DNA of 64,000 nt, from the NCBI RefSeq assembly GCF_028554725.1, contig NC_071671.1:13949501-14013500 (forward strand), given 5' to 3'. Made by a program: the position numbers and the translations under genes. This document shows positions 24,401 to 36,400 of the stretch, piece after piece (positions within the stretch are counted from its first letter, which is position 1; every line of letters starts with the position of its first letter). The stretch comes from Zeugodacus cucurbitae (lineage: Eukaryota > Arthropoda > Insecta > Diptera > Tephritidae). The notes under the pieces are model-generated. The model searched no databases, was not told the origin of the DNA, and saw nothing but the letters and a program-made list of their open reading frames with translations.

Positions 24401-27400
24401 ATTCACGAAAATCGGTCGAGCGGTTTCAGAGGAGTTCAATAACGTACACCGTGACACGAGAATTTTATATATTAGATTCATTTATGTTGTGTTTATCATA
24501 TACAAGAAAAAAAAATATTTTTCTAAATTAATTTTTAATCGAATACAAATCGTTCTGCTGGTTGCTGTTCACACTGTAAATTTGACTGTGTTTATTGATA
24601 AAAACACGATCAGTTCATTAAATTTAGTGACTTCTTATGAAGTAGTCGTTAATCGAGTAGCCGGCTGTGCGAAAGACCAAAACTGGTTTCTCAATTATAA
24701 TCTGAATATATTGAATTAAAATTTCGCACAGCCAGAAAAGGCTTTTAGAAATAATTCTATTAATAAATTATCATTCATTTTTTCTCTTAATGTATTAAAT
24801 TAAGTTGGCTGTGCGAAACGGCTATTAAAAATAATTCTATTAATAAATTATCATTAATTATTTCTCGTATTTCATAGACCTCAAGCCTTATACAAGTGTT
24901 TGATACCTTTAATTTGAGCATTTAGGGCAATAAATTTAAAAAAGGCAAAACTACAATGCTGTTCTACTAAAAACTCTCCTAACCGATCTCACTTTCACTA
25001 CTTATCTTTTGAAGCCCAAATTTTCATAAAGAGGTTGGAATTCTTTTGGTCAGACCCTGACAAATTATTCTTAGTAAGAAATGTTTTAAGTGTCTTTACA
25101 AACCTTCACTTTTAATTGCTAGTAAAATTCAACAAAGCAAAAGCTGTTAAGTTTTAAACTGATGACTTTATAAACATTTTTCGATATTAAACGATAGAGA
25201 TACGCATAAACAGTTGAACAGCCATGAGGTTCCCAACATTTAGCTAATTTATGAGACAAACATAGACAACTGACGGGCCAAACCTAAAGTAAAGTGATAA
25301 CAGAAACTGAAAAAAAACATGAAATAAAGTAAAAAACACAACAAGAAGGAAAAAAAACAAAAATCAAAATATAAAATATAAAAAATAAAAACTAAAAGCA
25401 AAAAAAAAAACAATAAAAACAAAAACATACAACAAAAAATTAATATAATAAACTCGTACGTGGAATTTTGACAAAATTTACATACTTAAATACTTCACTT
25501 CACAACAAAATGTGAAAAACACACACATTAACACCCGCAATACGTAACTATATATGAAACCATCATCGGCGCTGCATATAACAACAATAACAGCGAATCT
25601 GTGCTTGCGATCATGCTCGAGACCGAGACTTTTCGATCCAAACTACCGGTCACACATTGATTGTTGTTGCTTTAATCTGTATATGTATATATAAATATTT
25701 TTTTTTCATTATCGCTGGCAATTTGTCATTCCGTTTTCTATTTCAACTGGCCTTCCAGTCTGTGCTCAGCGCTTTGCTGCGATCAGTTTCAGTTTGGTCG
25801 AAGCTTAGTGAAGATCGCAACTAAAAGCGACTTCATCTCACAATTCATTTGAGATTCTGTGTGCGTGTATTTGTTGTATTTTTATTACTAATTGTTAGTG
25901 TTTTTGTAGGGCTTTGAAAATGAAAATCCTCTTGGCGTTTTCACTTTTCATTGCCGCCACTTTGGCCAACAAAGTGGGCAATCCGGCACCGGGTGGACCC
26001 AAGAAACATATGGTCTGCTACTACGATTCATCGAGCTTCGTTAAAGAGGGTGAGTAATGGTGCTTGTTGAAAACAACTTTCAATTAGAAATATTGAATGT
26101 TACGCAATAGCAGACGTTGAACAAGTGCGGTTGAGATGAGGTATATTATTTACTCACTATATGGAAATATGGAACCATAACTGCGTGAAAATCACAAAAA
26201 TCATTAACTGATTTAGCAATGTGCTAAGTGTATATACAATTGCCTGTGCATTCGAGCAATTTGAAATCATTTGTGTTTAATTACCGTTAAGTGTGAAAAA
26301 GTACCGGTCAGTTGTTGTATGTATGAAAAAACTGGAAATATAGTAAATAGTAATTGCCATAAACAGCAGAGGCGCACTGTTGACTTGTTGACCCGCTGCG
26401 AAGATAAGCGACGTGAAGAGGAACTAAGAAGCTGAACGAAGAGCTTCTAAGAATTGCATATTTCTAAGAATTCATATTCAAGTTAGTCAAATTATACAGT
26501 GAAATTCCCGAAAATGTGACGTAAAATAGTAATGAAAGACAAATATTTTAGCAAATAAGGGTAAAGGCTAAGTTCAGGGTTTACCGAATATTCTTTGCCC
26601 TTGCAATTTATTTGTTTAATTCTTTAAGATAACAGACAATTTGACTCAAATATTGTGCATAAAGTCTACTAGAATAACGAAAATCACTATACATAGTATA
26701 TGAGGGCTAGGGTAATTTCTGGACCGATTTTTCTCATTTCGACTGAGATCCTAATGTTCAGTATCTGACGACTTGAAGAGTTATTATTCGATTTACACAA
26801 TTTTTATATTAGCAATTTATATTAATATTACAATTTCAAAAAATTACTGTGTACTAAATTTGGTTTAAATTGGTGGAATGCTTCTTAAGATATGGCTTAT
26901 GACCCATAAGTGAGTGGTGCCTCGAAACGGAAACACTTTATGACACGTAATCTGTTTATTATCGACATCTATTAATCTCTCTTCTCTCTTTCAGGCCTCG
27001 GCAAACTAATCATTGATGATCTTGAACCGGCACTACAGTTCTGCGACTACCTTGTCTATGGTTATGCAGGCATTGAACGCGATACACACAAAGCTGTCTC
27101 GCTCAACCAAAACTTAGACTTGGATTTGGGTAAAGGTCTTTACCGCACCGTTACACGTCTAAAGCGCAAATACCCGGCCTTGAAGGTGTTGCTTGGTTTG
27201 GGCGGTGATAAGGATATTGAGACCAGTGAAGATGCCAAGGATTTGCCAAACAAATATCTCGAATTGTTGGAGAACCCCGCTGGACGTGCGCGTTTCATTA
27301 ACACTGTTTATGCTTTGGTGAAGACCTATGGATTTGATGGACTCGATGTAGCTTGGCAGTTCCCGAAGAACAAGCCAAAGAAGGTGCACAGCGGTTTGGG

Positions 27401-30400
27401 TAGCATCTGGAAGGGTTTCAAGAAGGTTTTCTCTGGCGATCATATTGTTGATGAGAAATCTGAGGAACACAAGGAACAGTTTACCGCTTTGTTGAGAGAT
27501 GTCAAAAATGAATTCCGTCCAGACAATTTGTTGCTGTCAACCACTGTGTTGCCCAATGTGAACTCAACGTGTAAGTTTGTTATACTTCAGGAATTATAAA
27601 CAATTTGCATAAACATTTCTTGTTCTACCTTTCATGTAGTGTTCTATGATGTGCCAGCTATTGTCAACTACTTGGACTTTGTAAACTTGGGTGTCTTCGA
27701 TTTCTACACACCCGAACGCAATCCCGAATTGGCCGATCTGCCTGCACCACTATTCGATTTGCCCGAACGTAATCCCCAATTCAATGTACACTACCAAGTA
27801 CAATATTGGTTGCGTAGCAATTGCCCCGCCTCCAAATTGAATGTCGGCGTGCCCGCTTATGGACGCGTTTGGAAGATGACCGATGATTCTGGTGAGACTG
27901 GCACACCACCTGTAGCTAAGGTTGAGAACGAAGCACCCGCTGGACCTAACACTCAAATCAAGGGTCTCTACAGCTGGCCCGAAGTCTGTGCATTGCTGCC
28001 GAACACCAATAATGCTTATGGCAAGGGCGCTAATCTGGCTCTGACCAAGGTTGGCGATCCAACTCGTCGTACTGGCAATTACGCCTACCGTTCCGACGAG
28101 AAGAGCAGCGGTCATGGCTTGTGGGTGGGCTATGAAGATCCCGATACCGCGGCAGAGAAGGCCGGCTATGTGCGTCAATTCAATTTGGGTGGCGTCGCTC
28201 TGTTCGATTTGTCTTTTGATGATTTCCGTGGTTCCTGCACTGGCGATAAATACCCCATACTACGTGCCATCAAGTACCGTCTGGTCAACTAAGAAAGCGC
28301 GGTGCGCAAGTCATGTGACTCACTAATTTTTGTTTAAACCACGTTTTACGAGTTTTGAATATTTGATAAAATTGATATTTTAGTTTTTAAATTGGGTGTT
28401 CATAATTAAAAAAGTAAGAATATCGAATCATTCATAACATGTAGTTAAGTGTATTTTATATAGAAAATATTAAATTGCTTCCACTTATTGCCAAGTTTTT
28501 CAATGATTTTTCTGAATTTCATTCGTATATTGTAAGTTCTTAAGTTGGGTATTTTGTTGTTAAGAAAAATTTTACCGAGTCCTTAGTTGAGAGTTTCCAT
28601 GAAGTGCCTTAATAAATCTTTAATACGATGAGATCTTATTGGTTGGAATTTTATTTCTAGAAATACGATATTTATATCCAGAGTAGAGGATGGTTAAGGA
28701 AACAAATCGGAAATAGATTCAGAATTAGAAATATAGAAACTGATTTTGCTGTAGGTTATGAAATCATGAATAAAAGAAGGGAAAGGCTTTGCGTACAATG
28801 TCTATAAACATCTGCTAGTTCCGTGGCAAAATCTCTATATAGATTTTCCAATATATTAAAAAGTAATATCAAAACCAAAATAATCCAAATTCAAAAGTGA
28901 AAAAAACGGTAAAAAGTTAAAAAAGATATCGAAACTTTTTTAAACACAATATTTCAACGTAAAAAAGAAAAATACAAGTAAATTAATTCAGCTTGAACTC
29001 TTGACTCCTAAAAGTAGTCTATTAACAGTAGTAAATAAATGAAAAATATTTCACACACACAAATCCAAAATAAAATCAAATAAATAATTTTAATGGAACA
29101 GTTGAAAGTGCAGCGAACAAAAGCAGAAAATAAATAGCGAAATAGTGAAAAATGCGCATCAGGTAAGCGCAATGTGCTGGCAAGCGTAAATGGTATGAAG
29201 TGGCAAGGTAAGCACTAAAGTGAAGATATGAAGTGTAGAGCAGTTGAAGAGCAGTAAAACGAAAATTCCACCACTCAGCTGGGCGCCGCACATAAGCAAA
29301 TAGAAATGCGTTGAAGCATAAACTCGACCGGGTGGCCGAGTGTGCGGGGCAGCAGACCAGGTGCACGGGTCGTGTCAGGGTTAAATTTATCACCTGCACT
29401 AAAAGGTGAAACAAACAACAACAAAGTTTTGTATAAATATATAATTTTATAAGCGCAAGGTATATGAATGTATATTCTCTGAAGGATATATATGCAGCGC
29501 TGTATACGAAGCTGTAATTTTTTTTATTGTTCCGACCGCCATTTTTACGAGCTGCGAGATGTGCCCTACATCATGCCAGAATCCGCACGTTTTGACTATT
29601 CTTTTTATTATATCAGCAGAGCGCGCGGTCACATGATCCTAATGCAAAGCGGATGCGGATACACCAACCTATTTCCGGAATTTCGTTTTACAACTATTGT
29701 TCGTTAGTTTTGTTGTTTTTATGGGATACCATTCAGACTTTTGTTGTAGTGAAAATTTATTATGATTAAACGGTCCGCTGATGATGGTGTTATCGGCTCA
29801 CCTATTTTGTGTGGATTTTTTTTACTTTTAGTGTTGTTGAGCTTTCTCTTTTGTGGAAGGGTGCATTTGTAAATGATATACATACTATTAGGCGGTGTTC
29901 AATTGTGAATGGGTAGAGTATGCCTAGCTAATTGGGACAGCGGAGATAATGAATGATATAGGTGAAACCGCTGGGATTCGAGTTATTAGTAATGGAGAAA
30001 CAAATAGTTTTTATAACATATATAATGTCTAGGGAGTGATTCAAAATATTAACTCCCATTGGCGAATTGAAACAGTTTTAAAGAGCTTTCAAATTTGAAG
30101 GCTTTCTGAATAGAAATATGAAAAGGTTCTATTTTTTTCAATTTAAATGATAGCTCGTAAGATATTTAAAAATTTCCTTTAAAATATGAAAATAAAAGCT
30201 CTCAAAAAGCTTACAGGATTATTATAGAAATATAGCCACAATTATCAGTAGTAGATTTTTGCTTAAGAAAAACTGTTCACTTTAAGTAAATCTCTCATGT
30301 AGATTGTCAGATTGAACTCTACAGTTTTTCCACTCTCCGTGGAGCTTTTTTGAAAAGCTTTTACAGAAATCTTTTTTCTGAATTTTTTGCGTTTTTCTGG

Positions 30401-33400
30401 TTTTATATAGTTGTCTAAAATGACAACCTATTACGAAAAATTGAATTTAAAGAAAAACTGAAAATATAGAAAGCTTAATTTAAAAAGCTCCCAAAGTTTT
30501 AGTTATTACAGGATTAATTTTTTAGAAAATAAACATACAGCAAATAATTAAATTTTGCTTTTATTGTGTGTTATATTCATAGAATTCGCTCACTTGCTCA
30601 CACCCACTTGCTTTCGATTTGAAAAATTCAAGAGATTTTAGTTACAATATCAAGCGAGCGAGCAAGGGGCTGGTGACCCTTGTCACGTACAAAATTACAA
30701 GCCGTTACGGTGAGTGGAATTTCTCAAACGGACATGTTTATTCCCAGCTGAAATATTTGCGCAAATTTCACATTCCACAAAGGCAGCTGTTAGATAGCCT
30801 GAATGATCTATTGTTACCATTTTCAATTACACAGTTATATATGTACGAGTATATAAACATACAGCAAATGAATTATTATCTAAAGAGAAGTTGTCTGTAA
30901 GTGACTTAAATATCTTTTTGCACTCTCACTATACCTACATGGTAACATATACCAAGCAATGTGTCTTAAATTCTTTATAATTTTAAATGTTTTTAATTTT
31001 TTTTCCTTTTTCACGCTTGTCTTACTGCATAATTATGCCAATTATGCGGCAAATGAACACCAAAAATATTTCACTTGATTTAAAAGGGAGTAAATAGAAG
31101 CAAAGTAGACAGTGAGAAAAAGAGAGAGAAGCCAAAGGAGTGTTATCAAAGAAAGCAGCAAACAAATTATAAATTAAAATTTTTGCACAAATTCAACAAA
31201 CAAATATATTACTCAATGCTACTTGGCACAGGCAGCAAAGTTGCCGCAACAAGAGAATTTGTACATTAATTAAGTGTTTGGGAGAAATGGAAGCAGAGAA
31301 AATATCACGCATTGTTTGAGGCCACGCGGGCGTATGAGTGATGTTATTAATTTGCTCTGAGCACAATGAAGGAGAACAAAATATTTATGGGGTGCAGTGA
31401 CCAAGAAGTGAAAAATATTTATATTCAGCAAGGAGCTGAGAAAAATATTTTAAGGTTATTCGAATGAAGAAAGCAGAATGTTTTACAAGATTTCAAGTGA
31501 GAAAATTTATATTTTAGCCTCATCAGTCATTTCCAAAATATTGAGTCTAGAACTTTCACACCGATTCCGAAAATTTTCATTTAAGTTTATTATTATTCCA
31601 AAGAAACCATATGTTACATGCAAAATATTAAAGAAAGAGCTTTTTGCAGCTTTTATTTGTTTAAACAAATATGACAAGGTGTGTTAAGTGAAAATTTATA
31701 TTTTTTCCTTTTTTCATAAATGAGAAAGCAAATGAAAAATTTTAACAAAAATAAACAAGAAAATACCAGTTGCTATTGTTTTCAATAGCTCCTCATGTGT
31801 TTACACTACTGTTTCGATTTTTGTTTTATTTCGACAAGTAACACTTGAGTTTTCAGCCATTGTGCGTGCAGTTTACTAGTAAAAGGTTCACTTTCGTGCA
31901 ATTTTCTGCTTACCCATGCATTCTGCTGCGAAGTTCTCAGCCCACTTCTGCTTTTATTAGTTTGTATGGCCGGTCCACATGGCGGCATTGTACAATCACA
32001 GAAACATTATGCGCTGTGGCAGTAATGTCGAAATTACTAGACCAACGTACACCAAGATATCCATACACAAACACATACATATATGCCAAGTTTCATACAA
32101 GTAATTTAACAAGAGTTTAGACAAGGAAAACTCTACAAGGAAAACTCTAAGAAGAAATACTCAATTGCTTTTGAAAGTACGAATACCAACAAATATGTAC
32201 ATTTAAATGAGAATATACATATACAGTTATTCAGTATAGAATGAAGCCTAACTTTATTCTTCAAGTAAATATACCTATCAGCTATAGTAACAATGCGGTG
32301 TTACCACATGTATTTTTGAAATATTTATGTAAACGAGCGAACGCCTTTGCTGTTAGCTACTTTCGCTGTATCAGAAATATTTTAAAGCAAGTAATTTTCC
32401 ACACATCTGCTACTTTGTTGAAAAGTAACTGTAATAACTTAAACTTCATGTATGTGTATGAATGAAAGTTGCATTTGGAGTAGGACTTACTCAACATAAT
32501 AGCAATTTCACGAAGTAATGTAATGTAAAGTTTGTCGGTAATTGTTTAAAATTTGCAACTAGATGAAGTAGCTTGCTAGTTTATTTTAATGACCTTTATC
32601 AATATGCACTTCATATTCTCAATGTAACAACAATATACAGATGCAACACAATCTCGTTCAAATATGAGAGAAAATAATTATTAATTTATTAAGCTACTAA
32701 TATAATTAATATAGATGATTTGATGAGTATTTGGGATATCTTAACAAAGTAATTTATTATGGTTTGTATATACTTTGGTTTGGTTTTATACCTTAATAAG
32801 TTAGATAGGTGGTGGTAAGTTAAACAAATCACCGATCAATTGATACTTTGGTAGTTAAATTTTTTGAAATTTCGAACTATTTGATTAGTCCTTAATTTGT
32901 TAAAATTATGATAGTATCTGAAAATTTTATATTTTAGTTTTAAGACCCTTTTTAAGTGCTTTTTGGTAATATTTTACTTAATGACATTTTATTTTTAAAT
33001 TTTTTGCCAATATCTTAGTTTTGATTATTTTTAATCTTTTAAGTCATATAATATTTTTATTCGTAATTTTTTTTTAAATTTTTGAACTCTAAATGTTTTT
33101 TAGTTAATTATTTTGTTTATCTTATTTTCATATATAAATAATATTTTTATTTCTTCTAAATAATTTTACTTAATATTTCTACTTATGTTTAATTTTGTTG
33201 TTATATTTTTAATTATTATTTATTTATTTTTACTCTGAATAATCAAATTTACAAGACTGTACGGAAGCACATTAATCGCCGACAGCTGTACTCATACAAC
33301 CACAACCCACACACCACACCTACAGCTCGATTTTTCTTTCCCTACATATACAAATCTGCTTAAACCCATATGTCGAAGCGGTAGGCGCAACAACACCTAA

Positions 33401-36400
33401 GGCGACTAAACTGACGAACTTTCTTTGCTGCACATTAAGTTTGCCTATGTTGTTGCCAACCTACTGCATGCTCTGCATGTATGTATATCAAACAAAAATA
33501 CAAAACACATCACATATATCCATATGCTTTGTCATACACAAACGCACATAATAGGAACACGCATTTGCGTCGGTGGCCACCAAAAGTTTTCCAATAAAAT
33601 CTTCAATGATAACATGCCTTGCATTTTGGAGTAACGGTACATCGGTGAAGGGTGGATGGCGGCCAAATTTTGCCATTGGCAACACTGTTGGCTTAATTCG
33701 TACAAAATGTGAGTGTTTGAACAACGAAAACATGCGGCACGTTTAGTTGGTGGTGAAAAGCATTTCCGACGCATCTGCGACAAGTTGCAGATACTCGCGC
33801 ACTCCTCATTGTTGAATGAGCTTACTCAGTAACCCAACAGGAAAAATGTGATACAAGTAGTTTTTAGATCTGTTCGCTGGGAAGAGGTGAAAGTGAAAAC
33901 ATCCATAACTCAAATAGAAATATTAGATATAATTGCAGTATCCTGTTTTTATATTGTCTCGAAAAGACTATCTAAAAACATAAATTAATTTCATTTTTTG
34001 AAATTTGAAAACCTATTGAGAATTACAATTTCAATTTTATTTTAGGAACGAAAAATTTAAAAACGTCTTTTTTGGAATTACTAGCGAATTTGGTGGCTTT
34101 GTTGAATATTCCTGTGCAAATTCTACTATGATCTTGATGTGGGAACTAGTCGGCAGATGTATGTAGGATGTACGAAAGAGTGCGGTTTAAATAAAGTATG
34201 AGCTTCGAGATTTATAGATGCAAGCGTGACATATATTTGCGCGAAGTATATTTACAATTGTATGTTTGCATGGCTCCTTTTAACTTATTCACACTTACAG
34301 TAAGTATAAATCAAGTAATATTTCAACGAAAGTTATGTTACGAAATTGTTTGGTACAGTGTTTATGAAAAAAGTATAAACAAGTATTACAAGAGGAAATA
34401 ATTTTTTGTAGAATTCCATACCCAAACTTCTTTATAATGCCCACGTTTAAAGTGTTTCCACGTTAACGATATTATGCATAAGACATCGATGGGATTTGCC
34501 GTATCAGTGTGTGTATAAAAATTATTCTATAGACCTTTAGATGTATAATCGAAGTTATAGCTTCACATTTTTATAATACAGTACCAGTACGATAATATAT
34601 ATTTTTTTGTAATAATAAAGTAAAAGCTGTCAAAAATATTAACTCAGTAAAAAGAAATGCCATGAGCTTCATAGAAACGAAATGCGTTGAAGGAAAAACC
34701 AGAAGTTATAATACTTAATAAATATATTAGGGTAAAAGTATTGTGATACAATTATATCCCTTCTTATAAGGAATATGAATATGATATATTCGCTAAACAA
34801 CGCTTTGATACAAAAATATATTCAAGTATTTAGTTTTATATATGTGTTAATCAAAATACTACTAAAACAAAATATAACTATTAGCACCAATTTAAATATA
34901 AAGGGGTCTTAAATTCACGCTCTTTGATAGATCATACGCAAAGTTCATCGTGTTAAGGTATTTCCATATCTGAGCCTCTATTTACACACATTTGCGTATA
35001 TACTTTTCATGTAGGAGTAAGTCACGCTTGCGAAATTGTCACGTTTTAGTGCTTACAATGAAATGAAAATTGTGTAAATCGCAACGACATTGACATTGTC
35101 GAGTGAAAAACAAGGAACCCTTCTACCTTTGCAACTTGAGTGACACCCGGCGAAGGTTATCTTCCATTGGAAAGAAGTGATAACATTAAACGAGAGTGAG
35201 ATAGAAAATGCCAGAGTATAGTGTGAAGTCAGTGTATTTGAATTTAATTAGATAGGTATCCATATAGTATGTGACACCATACATACATTTGCCGAATGAA
35301 AGGAAATTATTGTTGTTCATGTCGACAGGCTGAAAGAGTAATAGCTTATCATATTGACAGCATCAGAAACTAGAGAACTCTGATCATATTTTTAAACCCA
35401 ACCTAACTATTGAGAATGCTATATCATTTTAGTATAATACTTCAATCAATTTGATGTTAATAGTTTCGAATAAATCAAGCTGATATAATCATCAGTTTAA
35501 ATAGATAATAATATCTTTGAAAATTACTACGTTTCATTAAATTTTTCCATAAATATGTACAAAACCTTTTCATGCGCCAGTTAGCAATTCATAAATCATA
35601 TCTCTTTTTTACTTTTTTTATCTCACTTTTTTCAATAATTCTGTACCGATATATAAATTTATGTATATATATGTAATCTTTGCACTCACCTTGTGTCGCT
35701 TGCGTTCACGTTCCGGCACTGCATGCCAATTAAATTGTAAATTCCAATCAAAACCGCCCACATTTACGCCGCCCGAGTCACGGTAGTGGAACTCCAATGT
35801 TGTATCATCAATGACATCGATGACCGGACAAACCACAGTGGTGCTATTGCGAGCGATGCGATCGAGCAGTGGCTCAAGCCAGCCTAAAGGGATACAACAA
35901 AAAAATAGTATATTAGAAATGCGGAGAGGAAAAAAATTAAAAAAATTTGCGAGGCAAGAAGCTGGACGAACCGGAAAAAATGTAATATTGCTAAAAAATA
36001 TAGCGTAAGCGACGTGCCTAAATGTGTGCTGGCAGCCTTAATCTTTGCCTTAATAAAAAGTAACTGTAATTTATTGTTCAGGCAACCATGCTTCAATATT
36101 CTACATACGGTTACACAAAATGTTCTTGACACTATTTGTTCACCATTATCCACTATTTTTGTGCTTTATATCAAAGCTTTAAGGCCATAATCCGACTATT
36201 GAACTGAATGCGTTGACCCAACCGCAAAAAAACAAAAATAATAAATTCAAAAGTCAAAAAAAGTACAACTCACTTAGAAATAAAGTAAATTGGCATAAAA
36301 TAGCAAATGCAATTACTCATCAGTGAGAAAGGTCGAGAAAATGTATATGCATGCTTTTAAGCGCCAAACATCGAAGCCATTGACCACCACCACCATTGCC

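Larger units (their letters stand above)
23000..24476 (-). mobile_element. Helitron, internally deleted and decayed, both termini present
   Basis: On the minus strand the 5' end is A|TCTAATATATAAAATTCTCG at 24476. The 3' end is CTAG|T at 23003-23000, preceded by a GCCACA-loop-TGTGGC hairpin about 12 bp from the terminus. These are the canonical Helitron signs: 5' TC, 3' hairpin plus CTRR, insertion between A and T. A subterminal palindrome TTAAGGGTGG-A-CCACCCTTAA lies at 24317-24337. The 1,477-bp copy contains helicase remnants (23077-23620) and an inserted piece of another repeat (23828-24010). It ends about 1.3 kb upstream of the Idgf promoter. Confidence 0.88.

Noticed and set aside
25687..25695. 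TATA-like run as Idgf TATA box
   Set aside because: About 95 bp upstream of the best initiator, too far; similar TATATA runs are common throughout the window.
25901..25909. TTTTTGTAG as a 5' UTR splice acceptor for Idgf
   Set aside because: Looks acceptor-like, but no good donor is visible between the predicted start site and this point; left open, not annotated as an intron.
27750..28178. 142-codon minus-strand ORF opposite Idgf exon 3
   Set aside because: Shadow of the GC-richer Idgf coding exon.
30619..30900. 93-codon plus-strand ORF
   Set aside because: No recognisable domain; length within chance range for this region.
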